A stretch of DNA of 64,000 bases, from positions 7,631,001-7,695,000 of the forward strand of contig CM076151.1 of assembly GCA_038025085.1 (NCBI GenBank), read 5' to 3'. Source of the stretch: Tetragonia tetragonoides. Taxonomy: Eukaryota > Streptophyta > Magnoliopsida > Caryophyllales > Aizoaceae. A model generated the notes under the pieces. That model saw only the letters and a list, made by a program, of their open reading frames with translations, ran no database searches and was not told the origin of the DNA. Numbering within the stretch: position 1 is the stretch's first letter; each line of letters opens with the position of its first letter. The translations under genes were made by a program, and so were the position numbers. This document shows, one piece after another, positions 36,586 through 51,400 of this stretch.

Positions 36586-39500
36586 TTAAGGTTGTTTTGA
36601 CCCGGATGCACCAGCCTTCAAGTTGGGATCTTCAGTTCGGAGACTGTTTTCCCTTGCGTAGGGAGCCTTGGCACCCTGAGGGGAAAAAAGTGAGTGTTAT
36701 TAGATGCTGAATTGAAAGTTAGAAGCCTTCAGCTCCTCAAATGGGACACACTAAAATGCCACGTACAGGAATTTATGTGCTATGCTCGCATTTATGCAAT
36801 ACAACATATATTTACTTGCTAAGTAAAGCAACACTCAACGGTTGCCAAAATGCATTTTGTTGATCGGCAAACGTATCAGACAGACTTAAAGCTCCTCATG
36901 TTTCTGGTTACTTCTGTCCCAGGCTACTAACTAAACTTACCGACCATGGTGAAGTTAGACCATCCATCAATGGTTAAAAATCAAGGATATATCTCAATCT
37001 TAACGGAATTTTTCATTGACTAGGAGTGCGCTAATGCTTTTGGCAATCTGTGACAGTGGCACAGCCTACCATGGTTTTAGCAAGCTACAAGAATACAAAA
37101 ACTATACATACACACAAAAATTTACAAACAAGCAAATGAATAAATAAAAATCAATTCAGTTCGTTTAGATGCCAACTTGGAAGAGGAACAGAATAGAACT
37201 TACTTGAAATATTGTTCCAAGTTTCTTCAATGCCTTGGCCCTTAACTTCTGAACATCCCTGGTAACAGTAGTATCCCTAAGAACCTGAAACAAACAAGGA
37301 TGTTATTAAAACCACTTCTATTAGGTATAGAGCTTTCATTAGAGCAGCAACTGCACTCATTCTAGTCCCAACTTCCATGTAAAGTCTCTCCCGTTTTTCA
37401 TAGAAGTGTATACCGAAGACAAAATATGTTATTATCATGTCATGTGATATCATGTCAAGAAAGGCTATAGTTTTCGGATATATATATATATATAAAAGCT
37501 GTATTTGCCCCCGATAAGCGTAACTATTACACTATCATTGATTCATTGCCAAAAGATTGCCGCTTTAGATGTGGAGTGAAATCTCAAAATTGTTAAATTT
37601 TCAGAAATATAAATGGCCTTGGTTAGTGGTTGGGTAAGAGGAAATAGTCTAAACTCTAAACTAGTAGGGAAATGGTAAAGGTAGTACGAAAAAGTCACAA
37701 ATGAATTGTTGTTATGTTACAGAGGATAATATCTTTTGAGATGGCTTGAAATAGAATTTTATGATCGAAGCAGACCCCAAACTTTGATAATAATTTCTCC
37801 AAAAGATCAATATTATAAACTTGTGGAGCAGCTCTCTGAGCACAAAACATTTCAACCGGTTCAAATGTATGGTGAAGCTGCTCAATGTCACTCAAACACC
37901 TAGCTATATACGAAAATATTGATACAGTGTCACTGCTTGGTTATACTTTTACGAGTTTTACCCATATTAAATATTGCTCGCGCCATCTCAAGCTTCACCC
38001 TGAATACTTTTCACTGATAAATTGACCTTTCTAAAAAAGATAGGGATATGTAAAAAGCATGCCCATATTCAAATGAAACAAAAATATATAATACTCACTG
38101 TTTGGCAGACACGTGATAAGGTAGTCTCTATATCAATGACATTGAGCTGCCAAAGGGAATGAAGCATAGCATCTTTTTTGTCTTCCATGGCTTTCATTAA
38201 GTTCTCTTCTTTGTTTTCCCCTTCACTTAATCTCTTTAAGTCCTCCTGTATCTGAATTAATGACACAGCTCCTATATACCAAAAGCGTTAGTTTTTAACA
38301 CAGATGAACAGAAATTCAAGAAGCTTCCCCAGAATGGTAACTGTGGTAAAACCATGCTTACCTGAAGCTGCCATGACCTGTGATTTTATCATATGTCCTT
38401 TGTCACGTACCCATTCTGCTATAAATGGTACTTTCAGGAACTTCTTGTCCCTCCCAAGTTCTCTTGCAGATTGTCTTGTGTAAATATAACCAATGGTATG
38501 CAGCATGGCCTCGCCAAAAACTGTTGACAGTGATCAATAAATGTGAATTGTTTAATTGCCATGGCAGTAAGTACTTTGCTCAGTTTTATCTGTCCAACAC
38601 TAGAAAGGTCAGAGTTTTCTATTAATATGAGGCAGAGTTTATTTCTTTCCTTTCTAACACTTTCAGTCACATACTCTTTAGATATGTCTTATTATTCCAC
38701 TGGCCACCAGTAAGATTCACAGGTGTAGTATTTATGTCTCATTCCAGCATATTTCTTATTCTCTTTGAATATTTCTCAATTGTTTCTTCTTAAGCGTAAA
38801 TACATAAGGCAACATGATAGGATTACAGTGCTGAACTGCTGATGCAACTGTTCTATGTCACTAAGCACTATATCTTCATCACTTTTAGAAATTTGACTAT
38901 TATTCCCGTGCAACCATATACACTCTTCAATCGTCCGGGATGTGAGCCCAGGGGATGAAGGTATAAGTCACAGATATTGGGAGATCAATTTAATCAGAAC
39001 CCATGGGGGGGTAAGCTTCGATATTTCTGGATAAATCTTGACAAGGTTCTCAGTTTGAAACAACATTGTTAACACGCAAATAAGCATCTGACAAGCAAGA
39101 ACCAATACTACTGATGATTGTTTAAATTTATGTAAGTTCAATGCACAAAAGTATGGACAACTACAGAAAAAAGACAGTAGTTAGATCTTTAAAAATATGT
39201 TTGTTTCATTTGCAAGAGGGCGACTGAGAATCTTTTGTTTTCTGATGGTTTGAGATGAGTTAATATATTTCTTTTTGCCCACTAGGTGGGATGTAAAACC
39301 GCGGAAAACTAAGAAGAGTTAAAATAACTAAAAGATCTGCTTAGTGTTCTACAACTTTAATTTCCACTCAGCCTTTTTCAGCCAATTATATGAAATTTTT
39401 AAATTGCTCAGTTTTCCAAAGGTTTACAAGATAAACCAACTATAGTGTACGCCTTTGGTATAATGTCTACATATAAAGGTTGCATTTACTACAGAACAGA

Positions 39501-41753
39501 TTAATTGTGATGCTGCCTAAGTACATCCACATCAAACAGTAACACCAAGGTAGGGAAATTGAAAGATGTCTACCAGCTTTTGAGAGATTATCTGCTTCTG
39601 ACTTTGCCCATCCCACAAACTCATCGTTGCGACCTTCAACATACGGTTGAAGGCGGTCTTTTAGAATCTGTATGAGTTTTTCCTGCCTCTCCGTCTGCAT
39701 TGTCTGCAAAGTAAAATTGTTTAAGTCAGCTCCAATTCAATGCATGGACAAGTAATGACTGATGACACTATAGAAATGGTATACCTTAATCTTTTCTTGA
39801 ACTCTTTGCTTACGAAGTTCCGCGGGGAGCTGTTGGTCCTCTTCAAACTCAACACCTGCAATGGATGCCAGTGCAAGTTGGCCAACATAATCTTCAAAAA
39901 AGTCACTTCCAAAAAGCATCCCAAATACTGCAGCTGGGTCTACCATTGCATCTCTGACAAAGATATGAAGAAACCAATGAATCAAAGAGAGATAGTGACA
40001 TCTAATACATATCAAATGGACAGACTGACAGGCATATAACCTCTCACAACATGTATTCTAATACTGACGGATAGATCAAAGCATTTAGAAAAGCTGATTT
40101 ACTGATAAAACTCTTTAAAACTGGTAAAATACTTACTGCGGTACACCTGTCTTTCCATGCTGGTCATATGCTTCACGTTTCTGAGTATCACTTAGGACCT
40201 GATAAGCCTCACCAAGTTCCTAAACAAAAGGGTGTGTTAAAATCCATGTACGAAAACGAATTGCATCATTATGGAAGTAAAGAATCAACTCCTCAAACTT
40301 TCAAATGGATTTAAGATCACACATGCTTATTATAGTCACAGCTCCTAGAACTAAAGAGAAAACCAACAAGTGATGTAGATGAATTATCATTAGGGGCTAC
40401 GAATAGAAAGATCTCTACCTCTGTTTTTTACTATATAATTATAAAGACCAGTGAGACATTGATTCATATTTAATTGTGAAGCAGCATAAGATCACATACC
40501 TGAAAATTACGGGCAGCTTGTGGATCTCCGGGGTTTTTATCAGGATGCACAATCCTCGCCTGAACATGAACACGAAAATTAAAATAACTGGAATTTCAAA
40601 GATAGAAGGTCCTCAGAGAAAGACTCCCATAGCTTGAAATTTATGAACAATCATTCCTGTAATGAAGAAATTTGAACCATTCTGTCTGTTTGAGTTAAAA
40701 TTAGAAAAGTAATGTCAGACAAATCACCAAGTTATGGAATGTTTATACCAATTCCAAACACTGCTCAAGAATCAAGTGAACATCAAGAGCATTCAATTGC
40801 ACCAAAAGGTTGGTACTTGCTACCCTTGGTCTCAAGCATCCATAAAAATAACAAGGAGATTTTTATCTGTGCTTGTTTTACAAGAAAATGCACAAGGTAC
40901 AAACCTATGGCTGAAGTACCACAAAGCCTTTACAAACTCTCTTGGCTACTGTATTGGACACAAGATAAGCATTGGGAATTAAAGCGAAGAGGCAGAGATT
41001 AAGTCAATTGTCACTTTCCAATAACTATTTTTTCATCCTATCATAGACCCCCGTGACCCCAGTACCCCGCTTATGCAAGAGCCTCATGAGAGACAACGAA
41101 TTAATAAACGAAATGGAAAGTGGGTATGTCAGCAAAAACCAACCGAGACGTTGAAGCAAAATAGGTGTCTCCCCTGAGCATTGAGCTTTGAGAGCAATGT
41201 CGTGAAACGTTACAAGTTCAAGTTGCATACTTCACAACCCAAGACTTAATGACAACAACAACAACCCACAATGATACCACCAGTAGTGGGGTTGCAAACC
41301 AAGACGTGAGCAACCTTAGCCCTAACTAGTAATTGGTGCCCACCCAACTCACCTTACTAACTTTTCTTCATCAATCTGAATCTTCATTTCAACCAAAGTA
41401 CCCACCCTCTGACAGTAGACTACAATGTTATCCTAGGACTCTTCAAATCATTCCAAAACAACAGATTAACAATCTGAAAAACCCCAGGTCCAAGTCCAGC
41501 CCTCTAATCACACCCATACCAAATCCTTGTTCCGAATTTCAAGTCCTTCCTAGTTCTAAGTCCAAATACCCATCAAATCACATTTTGACAAACATACACA
41601 AATGGCAAATGTAACTCAAAATTTTAATGGAAAATTGAATAAATAGAGAAACCCAGATGGGCTTACCTTAATATAGTAAGCCTTCTTAATTTCTGTTGGT
41701 GTGGCATCCACACTGACTCCCAGTAAATCATAGTACTCAGTCTCCTTCACCAT
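36586..41753 (-). CDS. DnaJ protein with X domain (chaperone DnaJ 10-like)
   Basis: J-domain co-chaperone that would stimulate Hsp70 ATPase. Nine exons: 41753-41667, 40559-40500, 40219-40137, 39953-39785, 39703-39574, 38520-38362, 38271-38099, 37284-37204 and 36675-36586. All junctions keep phase; 343 residues. The J domain is at the N terminus ([16 protein letters not shown] at 34-36, then 'YDQHGKTG'). There is no Gly/Phe or zinc-finger region, so it is a class C J protein. The rest matches the DnaJ-X domain ([23 protein letters not shown], then a helical region with '[17 protein letters not shown]'). The end is basic and Ser-rich. The order is that of Arabidopsis DnaJ 10. A 5' untranslated exon with a donor at about 41995 lies upstream. 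Hsp70 partner and location are not evident. Confidence 0.95.
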
Positions 41754-41995
41754 TTTCTACTCAATTTCCTACACAAATACATATTCAACCACAAACTCAT
41801 TCAGATACAATTTTCAACCTAATAATTCAGTTCAATCAAAAACACCCAACAGTTCAAACCCAAAAACAAAAACAACCCATAAATGAAGTTTATAGATGAA
41901 CTAATGAACAAACATTCAATTATATTGAGAAATTTCACATATATACAAAGAAATTTTGTAACAGTTCATGCTTCAATCAACAAAAGGGCACTTAC

Positions 41996-42110
41996 CAAAT
42001 ATCTGAAGAGAGAGAGAGAAATTGGAATTTTGAGATTCGATCAAATTAATGAAACGTTGATGATGAATCGATGATGTTGTGGGAATTAAGGAAGAATATT
42101 AGATCGATAC
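41996..42110 (-). other. 5' untranslated exon of the DnaJ gene
   Basis: GA/CT-rich sequence ends in a good donor (TTTG|GTAAGTG). A matching acceptor (TTGTGTAG) lies 16 bases upstream of the ATG at 41753. Start of transcription is not known. Confidence 0.6.
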
Positions 42111-42335
42111 AAAACCATCTGCTCTTCTTACGTGGCGCAGATCTGTACATTGGCTGAAAAAATAGATAAATAATTAATTAATTAAAAGTGTTTAATCTGA
42201 TATTTTATTCGTTAGATAGTGTGACAAGAGTACCAAGACAACCTGGGTAATGGGAAGAGAGAGAGAGACCAGAAAAACGAAGTTTCCAACCAAAAACGAC
42301 AGCGTCGCTTTCGCATGAGGAGATGAAGAGATTAA

Positions 42336-43125
<790 letters not shown>

Positions 43126-43128
43126 TAA

Positions 43129-45344
43129 CTGTTAAAATTTCGGTGGTTGGCATTTTTTTTTTCTTTTTTTGATCTTTTCGGTGGTTGGCATTTAATGACC
43201 TATCTTATCTTTCCCGCGGTTAATTGATTGATTATGGACGTTTCGGTTGCCCCTAAGTAACGTGGTCCGTGTATGTCGTTACATTATGCCTAATAGTAAC
43301 GTGGTCCGTGGTCCGTGTATGCCTAATAGTTGACCAAATGCGTGCTTAATCCGTGTGCACGAACCATGATCAAAGGTGATGGTCAACCAATCAAGTGTTT
43401 CCACCCCGCTCCCGGTTAGACAATATTATGGGTTCGATTTTTTATCCTCATCCATCAATTCATGTCTTGTAAGTTGTAACTTACAACTTTTGGGATTTTC
43501 TTGATAGTGTTACGTTGATGAGATCAGTGGTTGCGTTGATTTTCCAGTCAGTATGATATATTTGTGATCGAACACGAGAGTTTGTACATGATATAGAGGG
43601 AGGTGCATTGTCATTCGCTCACACGGTCACACTTTTGTTTTTGGCTATTAAAAAAGCACATGTATACGAAATGATGAAACAAATTCTATCGCCCTAAATA
43701 TAAAAAAAATAAATTATATAGGGCAATCTTATATACGGAAAAGGTAATACCTCTAACATTGCTTGTACAACTATATAACTTTTATTCCTTATTGTGATGT
43801 ATATTTTTCCACTTATTTGGTTAATGGTTTAGTTTATATTACTATTTTGTTCAATTCCGATTAGTTTATCAGTTTAGTTTACGGTAGTTTAGTTAATTTA
43901 GGCCCTGTTCTTTTCGTTGTTTTCATGCTGCATTTTATTTATTTTCGTTTTATTTATTGTACCTTATTTTGTCTCATATTTTCTTCCAATATTCGTGTCG
44001 CGTCGTTCTGTTATTCTTCCGTTCATAGGATTCTCAATGCGAAAAGAGGCAATAAAGTAAAAAAAATATTGCATGCACGTAAAGTAGTGTAGGTGCTCTG
44101 ATTTGTTTCCCTAGTGCGCGCTTACATGAACACACAGCCTCCAAAGCATGGTTAGGGGTAATTATTTTGTTCTATTTCAAATTTTCAATCAATAGAAATG
44201 CTACACTTCAATCAATAACTAATATTCGTTTGGGGTGACAAGAAGCACACAAATCATAGTAGTGAAAATTAGTATTCGTACATTACTCTATACTCCATTT
44301 TCCATTAGGACCATTACTACTGTATTGGGCACCAAAAGCAGTGTGTAATCAAAGCAATAGAAACATTTAAGACTTCAAAATTTTATTTATTTAAATATTT
44401 ATTTATTTATTTTTATTTATTTATTTTTATTTATTTTTTCATTTGTCTGCTAGCCTTCTTGATAGAGGTGGACAATTTGGAGTTGGAACATGGGGCTTGT
44501 AAGGGAAAAGGCTTTACAAATTTCTTGCTTTGTGTGGTAGCTATAGTGCGCAATGTTCTACTCGGAAGTAGGTACAAATACAACCATCCTGATCATGAAT
44601 ATACATTTAAAATGTGGATTACTCATTATTCAAAGGACTTATTTGCGATCACTTTTTTTAAAAATTTTTTAATAAGCTTGATAAGAAAATAACTAAATGC
44701 GTCTTAACAATCATTGTAGCATTTTTGCATGATAGCATAGTGTTATTAAATCAACAGTTATACTTTTCTTTTCAGTTTTCATATGTTAATTTGGTGATTA
44801 AAAAAAGATCTCTAGAGTATTATGAGAAGATCAACATCTTTTACCAAAATTTCATTAGACATTATATTGGTGTATCTTGTGAAATTTAAACAAAAAAGAA
44901 GGTGAAATTACTTGTAATCAATCATTTGATCACACTCTCCTATCGCTCTTACGTAATTTAAGAATAGTTCACAGTTTTGTCAAAAAGATTATTCCCCTTC
45001 AAACAATACACAAAGAAATAACTAAATTAAAAATGTTCCGAAATAGCAATGTAGTATTCAAAAACGTGTTCATTCAATTATCATCAATTAGTCAACACCA
45101 ATCAATAATCAGTGGTGTACCCTTGTTCAATATATAAGATTATAACTTATTGACAAATTCAAAAATGTATATTGCTAATTAATATTTTCGGTTGTTCAAT
45201 TAAAATAACACATATTCAAGCCAACAGCGAATACCAATTCTATCTAGTCTGATGGAGTGCCCATGCAGTAATAATTTGCATGCATCTCTTAATTAAAATG
45301 CATAATCCTTTTTCCGATGCATGTTTGCAATTTTGCATCCCTTT
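43129..45344. other. Spacer with a MITE of the GGCCCTGTTC family
   Basis: At 43901-44050 the left end GGCCCTGTTCTTTTCG faces a weak inverse (CGAAAAGAGGC), with an interior like 22965-23148. A (TTTA)n-like run lies at 44390-44440. No gene supported; the frame at 44459-44692 has no recognisable family. Confidence 0.5.
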
Positions 45345-45490
45345 TCAAGGTACAACACTTCCCACTTCAAGATTGGCTTGAGCAAATGATAACCTAGCTA
45401 ACATCACTTCAAAGCTTGATGAGTCGCTCCTTTCTCGTGCGAGTGAGTGCACCGCAATATTAGACAGGCTGTTGAGGCGGTAAAATAATG
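45345..45490 (-). pseudogene. Possible LINE ORF2 tail
   Basis: A short open frame reading 'NIAVHSLARERSDSSSFEV' looks like the last part of a LINE RNase H-like domain (N..AH.LAR pattern). It ends in a stop at 45345. Upstream it is cut by the transposon at 45509. Weak evidence. Confidence 0.3.
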
Positions 45491-45508
45491 TAATTAATAC
45501 CTCAATCG

Positions 45509-46608
45509 TAGGGATGTAAATGGATCGGATTCGGGTCAGGTGGACCATCATCCGCGAAATCCATCTGCTCCATCCGCTCCATCCATCACCCGCAAACCAT
45601 CCAATCCTAATCCGCTCTATCCGTCATCCGCGGTTTAAACGGATGGATCGGGTGATAAACGGTTTAGTGATGTTTGATTTTAATACTCCTGTTTTTCAAT
45701 TTGTTCACAATACTGTTTATGAAATGGTGGATTTATGAAATACTATTTCAAGAGCTTTCTTACCAGCAATAATTATCACTATAATTTAAATTTCACAGTG
45801 ATGAAAATCTTTAGCTAATTAATCACAAAGAAAATAAGACCCAATAATCGCACCCAAAAAAAAAAAAAATCAGACCCACTATTCACTAACAAATTCAGAC
45901 CCAACGATTTCACCCATTCTCAACTTAGGAAAACCCAAATTTTCAGAATCAAAACCCAGTTGCAATTCAGTATGGCTAGAACCCTAAAAATTTGATAAAT
46001 AACCAAATTACATACCTCAGATTCGCAAAACAATCCCCCAACACAATTTGTGTAGTAGCTCGAACTGTGCTTCGATTAAGAAAGCAGGATGGAAAGGAAG
46101 GAAACCCATAGTCCGAGGTCACAAGTTCGCGAAGTAAGAACTCTCACCTACAATCTCTGAACCACAAATTCCACGCAGATTCAACCACCCCCAATTTAGG
46201 GTTCTTCGTGTTAAAGGTTTCAATCTCGAAACCCGTTGAAATTACAAGCAACCAAGCACATAATTCTTCTTTCGCTTCAGAGAATCACAAATTAGAACTA
46301 GAAGGATTCAATAAACTCAATCAATTACAGAACATCAAAACCCTAATGCTAATTTCACGACATTGCTAGAACGATCCAACAACTACAGACGATTCGAACA
46401 ACCGAAGAGAAAGAAATAGGAAGAGGAGAGAGAGTATACCGTAGAACAGTACTCCGGCGAGTCGGGAACAGGCGGCTGGCTGCTGAACTCCGGCGACAGT
46501 TAGAGAGTGGGAGATGGGAGTGACTGAGTGTCTGAGTGTGGCTCTGGCTCGAGAGAAGAAGAGAGAGAAAGAGTGAAAGGCGTTATTTAGGATTTTAGGG
46601 TTAGATGG

Positions 46609-46669
<61 letters not shown>

Positions 46670-46859
46670 AAATTAAACGGGTGATGGATGGTTTTAGCGG
46701 GTCGGGTTCGCGGGTGGAAACTGTCCACCCGAATCCGACCCGATCCGTCACCCGCTCCATCCACCACCCTCTTAAAAATCCGTTTATTCGGGTTTTGATC
46801 CATATATTCGGGTCGGATGGTGCGGATATCCGCGGATGGAGTATCCATTTACATCCCTA
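45509..46859. mobile_element. TIR element (hAT-like) with captured-looking interior
   Basis: Exact 17-bp inverted ends TAGGGATGTAAATGGAT (45509-45525 and 46843-46859). Beside each lie 100-200 bases rich in 'ccatccgctccatcc' and its complement. The centre is different. On the minus strand 46590-46430 reads as a pyrimidine-rich leader followed by a GC-rich stretch ending in a donor (ACG|GTATAC), like the first exon of a gene. No target duplication is visible. A (TA)n tract lies at 46612-46664. Confidence 0.7.
46612..46664. repeat. (TA)n microsatellite
   Basis: About 26 TA units inside the TIR element. Confidence 0.95.
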
Positions 46860-47900
46860 GCAACCAATTAAGATCCTAATTGACTTTCTACTTGCTAGTT
46901 AATTAGATAACCTCATTAAGCACAATGAGTGAGGAAAGGAGGACAATTCATGATTTAGTAAATCAATATAGATTCGCAGAACTCTACATTTTAATACTTA
47001 TTTGGCGATAGCAATTGTAAAGCAAATAGAGATGAGGAAAGCGACTACGAGACCAACAAAAGATTAAAAAAAAAGGCGTTATATTTCCCACACAAACTTA
47101 TTTGTTTAGTATGAGATATTTTCAAGTATGCAATAAAGTATGATAAAAAAAAAGTATACAATAAAGTATGATAAAAAAAAGTATGCAATAAAGTGATAAA
47201 AATATAATATTTGTCCGAATGAAAAACAGACACACATTTTCTCTCCCCGACCCTCCTATAAACTTTAGTTGCAAAATTAAAGTAGAGAGTTCACTCCTTA
47301 TTTTTATGACAATGAGAAGAAAACAAAAGGTTTACTACTCATTTTTATGAAAATTTCCACTCGATACAGCCTAACCTTTTACCGTCCAATATTTTTACCA
47401 AAAGAAATAAGCAACACTTTTAGTAGGTATTGATTGAGAGAGTCAATCAAAAAAAAATTCCTCATTCATACTCCTCCATCTCTACTAACCACCCAATGAT
47501 TTCAAAGAATAATTTTACATGTTTGTTTATTCCTTACTTCTTTGTGTTTCCCTCAACTCCACAAAAATTTTCTAATATGTTATTCTAGGTAAACTATCCA
47601 CTTGCTCTATCCCAAATAAAATCCCAAAAATTCCCCAATTAGTCAAAACATACCCATCTCTCTTATTAAATATCCCTTTTTTTTGGAAATTAATTAAATA
47701 TCTTCTTCTTCCTTAATTATTGCAAACACAATAAAAATAAAAATAAAATAAAGAACTAGTAGAACAATTAGCTACAACAACTCCCCACCCAAAGGATACA
47801 GACAATCCCACCCCCTTTACCCATCACGCCACGTGGAAATCAAGACAAATTCAACCTTACAAATGGACCCACTGATGGCCCCATTAGTGGACCCCACACA
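46860..47900. other. Spacer and promoter region of the plus-strand SEC14 gene
   Basis: AT-rich, no coding frame. CT-rich blocks from about 47920 mark the likely 5' untranslated region. Confidence 0.5.
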
Positions 47901-48496
47901 CCCAATCAAAATTCACCTCCTTTTTTCTCTCTCTTCAAAATCTCTCCACCCTCTTCACTTTAATTTTCTCTCTCCTCTCTCTTTTCTTTCTTTCTCCCTT
48001 CCTGTTCGCCGTCAAAAGAGGGAGAATTTCCATTTCATTAAATATCAAAGAGACAATATTTATTTCCTTGTTTTTGTCTAACTTCACATTATTATTTTGG
48101 GTTTTGGATCAATTTTTTTTTCAATTCAGGTCTAAAAATTCAGCTCCCCAAAAATAATTCCTTTTTTTGACTATTCCCAGTGCTAATTTTTCGTGAGCTT
48201 CTCCCTTTTTCTCTCTCCTCCCCTTGATTTTGCACCGACAATTAGATCACTTGATCTTCTGCTTTTTCTGCGTGATCCGAGCTTGATATTTTTCAAGGTA
48301 AAGGGTTTTCAATGTTCTTGGTTAATTTAGATTTTATTGGATTTTATTTTTATTTTTTGAGTGCTTTTAGGTTAGGTATTTGGAATTGAAGTTTTTAGGG
48401 TTTTTGATCGAAATGCAGGTTAAGAGAGAATAGGCCCTCGATTTTTGGGGGCTTTGCGACGGTAATGCGGTGAAACTTTTGGTTGAAAAATTAAAG
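47900..48496 (+). other. 5' untranslated region of the SEC14-nodulin gene
   Basis: CT-rich leader with a likely untranslated intron: donor TTCAAG|GTAAAG at 48297 and acceptor ATGCAG| at 48418. The transcription start is not defined. Confidence 0.55.
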
Positions 48497-51400
48497 ATGT
48501 CTGGACCACTCGATCGATTTGCTAGGCCTTGTAAGTGTTCAGTTTCTCTGATCTCTTTGATTTTTTGTTTATGATAGAAATTGAATAATTAATGTTAATG
48601 ATGCCAATTTTATTCCTATTTGGGCTTGCTATGATCAATTTCTAGGGTTTCTGTTTATATGTACTTTGTTGTTGCCATGTGATTTTTTTGTTCTTTGAAT
48701 TTTTTTCCAATTAGGGTTCCAGCTATGTTCATTTTTTTTGGGTGATACCTGCAGAGCAACCCCATTATCAGCTTTTTTTTCTTTTAATTCTTAATTGGAC
48801 CTCTAGGTTTTCAGCTATGTTGATTTTTTGAAAAATTATGTATTTTCTTTCATATTTATACTAAGTAGTCTTGAAAGGCTGTGCTTTCCCAGCAGCTGTG
48901 AAATGCAGGGAAAAAAAATCTACCTTTTTTCGTTTTTGGGTGGGTGGGTGGGAAGGGGGAGTTAGAGGGAGCAAGAGCTGGTAAAATGTGAGGCACATTG
49001 CTGTTAGTAGGCCAACTATAGTCCTTTGGGCACCAATATCTACTGTATTGCAAAAAAAAAAAAAACATTAGCTTATTGGTTCGCTAATACGCACATAGGT
49101 GGCGAAAAATTGGTCTCAGGTAGTTAGCATCTCTTTCTAGGAAGTGCTGGGTAATTGCCCCTGGAGTTTATATTTGTAAGGGTCTAGTTATGGCATGTGC
49201 TTAAGTGAGGCAAGAAGCTACAAAAGTTGCAAAGTAAGTGAGGCTCTGCCTTGTTGTTGCCTGAAATTCCAATGGCTATTATAATGAGCTTTGTTTATGG
49301 AACTGATAAACATCTGTTTGTGGCCTATGACATTTTAGCTAAAGGCTGTGTAGTAATTGTATCATTCTGGTTGATATTGTTGGGAAAGGCCCGTTGAGAA
49401 TGAGGTAAAGTTTAAGCCTCACTGAAACAAGGTATCCGTTATGATATGAGAACCGACCAAAAGCGTGGATGGAAAGGAGGTCTAGCTTGTTTTTTAAACA
49501 AAAATGTAGTCTAGAAATACTTTCACTGCCTTAACTTTTTATTTACATAATCTGTGTACAGGTTTTGAGGGATCCTCTGGACATGAGGATAGAAGGGAAA
49601 GAAAATCCGATTTTGAAAATTCAGAGGATGAGAGGAGGTCAAGAAATTGGTCTTTGAAGAAAAAAGCACTAAATGCATCTACCAAATTGAAACATTCCCT
49701 TAAGAAAAAGAGTAGCCGAAGAAAAAGTGACGGTCGTGTCAGCTCTGTTTCAATAGAAGATATACGAGACGTGGAAGAGTTACAGGCTGTTGATGCATTT
49801 CGTCAAGCATTGATTTTGGATGAGTTGTTACCTGATAAGCATGATGACTATCATATGATGTTGAGGTATGCTGCGCTGTCTTTTCTTTGAGATAAATATT
49901 TGTCAAGTTTTAGCAACAATTCATGGTAATAGTTACGATGCCTTTGCAGGTTCCTTAAAGCAAGAAAGTTTGATATTGAGAAGGCAAAGCACATGTGGGC
50001 TGATATGATACGATGGAGGAAAGACTTCGCTGTTGACGGTATTGTGGAGGTAATAGTCTTATAGTGTTGGACCTAGTGCTTAACTATATTTTGTGCTTGT
50101 ACCCATAGATTATGGAAGTGTTTTATGACGAAATTATCTTTAGTTTTCTTGTTCATATTTCATGACATGATCATTTTCATCTCTCAAATGATTATGTTTG
50201 CTCTCATGTCACCAGGAATTCGAGTTCAAAGAGTTAGATGACGTCTTAAAGTATTATCCCCACGGTTATCATGGGGTGGACAAAGAGGGGAGACCTATTT
50301 ACATCGAAAGGCTAGGAAAAGTTGATCCAAACAAACTGATGCAAGTTACCACTATGGATCGCTATATAAAGTACCATGTTCGGGAGTTCGAGAAAAGCTT
50401 TGCAATTAAGTTTCCAGCTTGCACTATTGCTGCAAAACGACACATAGATTCAAGCACAACAATCTTAGATGTCCAGGGTGTGGTATGTCATCTGCACATG
50501 TGGCCCTATCTGCAAAAGCTGCTGAAATGAATATTTCTGAATTTTTGTTACGGTATTCACATTCGCTTACATATCTTTTTCTGCTCTTAAAGGGTTTGAA
50601 AAATTTTACAAAATCTGCTAGGGATCTTATAATGCGACTCCAGAAGGTTGACGGTGATAACTATCCTGAGGTATGCATCAAAAATTTTCTTTAAACAAAT
50701 CACTTGTAAAATCAGAAGTTTACAATAACAGTTATGGTTTTCTATATGCAGACTCTTTACCAAATGTTCATTGTTAATGCTGGTCCTGGGTTTAGGCTTC
50801 TGTGGAACACTGTAAAGTCTTTCCTAGATCCAAAAACAACCTCCAAGATTCATGTAGGGACAGCTTTCCTTTTGCTTTCCTTATGTTTAAAGTTTAGAGG
50901 CTATATATATCCTTTAGTAGAGGCAAACTTTTGATAGTGCTAATGGGAGTTTGTATTGTAGGTTCTTGGGAACAAATTTCAAAGCAAGTTGCTTGAAGTA
51001 ATTGAGGCCAGGTATGGCGTTATGTTCTCTATGCTGGTTTCTTTTTCGGTCATTTATTATTTCCAGTGCGATCTTTCCTTCCAGCATTTAGGATCTTACT
51101 GCTGCTGTTTGTCTCATTGCACATTTTACTGTTTTATGCAGTGAGTTGCCAGAGTTTCTTGGAGGAACTTGCACTTGTGCTGACCAAGGAGGATGTCTTC
51201 TCTCAGATAAAGGGCCCTGGAGAAACTCAGAGATCTTAAAGGTTTATCTCTCTCTTATCCTTTTGCTATCAAAGACAATAATGTATGTGGTGTTATCTTG
51301 GTTTTAAAAAGCGCGCCTCAAGCGCGCTTAAGCGTGAGGCGACCTCAGGCGCAGAACAGATCGCTTCACAATGTCAAAGCGCAGCGTTTTCCAGGAGGCG

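Noticed and set aside
43385..43500. Possible tRNA-related repeat
   Set aside because: B-box-like string only (gggttcgatt); no convincing A box or tail.
46366..46848. 160-codon minus-strand frame
   Set aside because: Runs through a TA microsatellite and transposon ends; no family resemblance.
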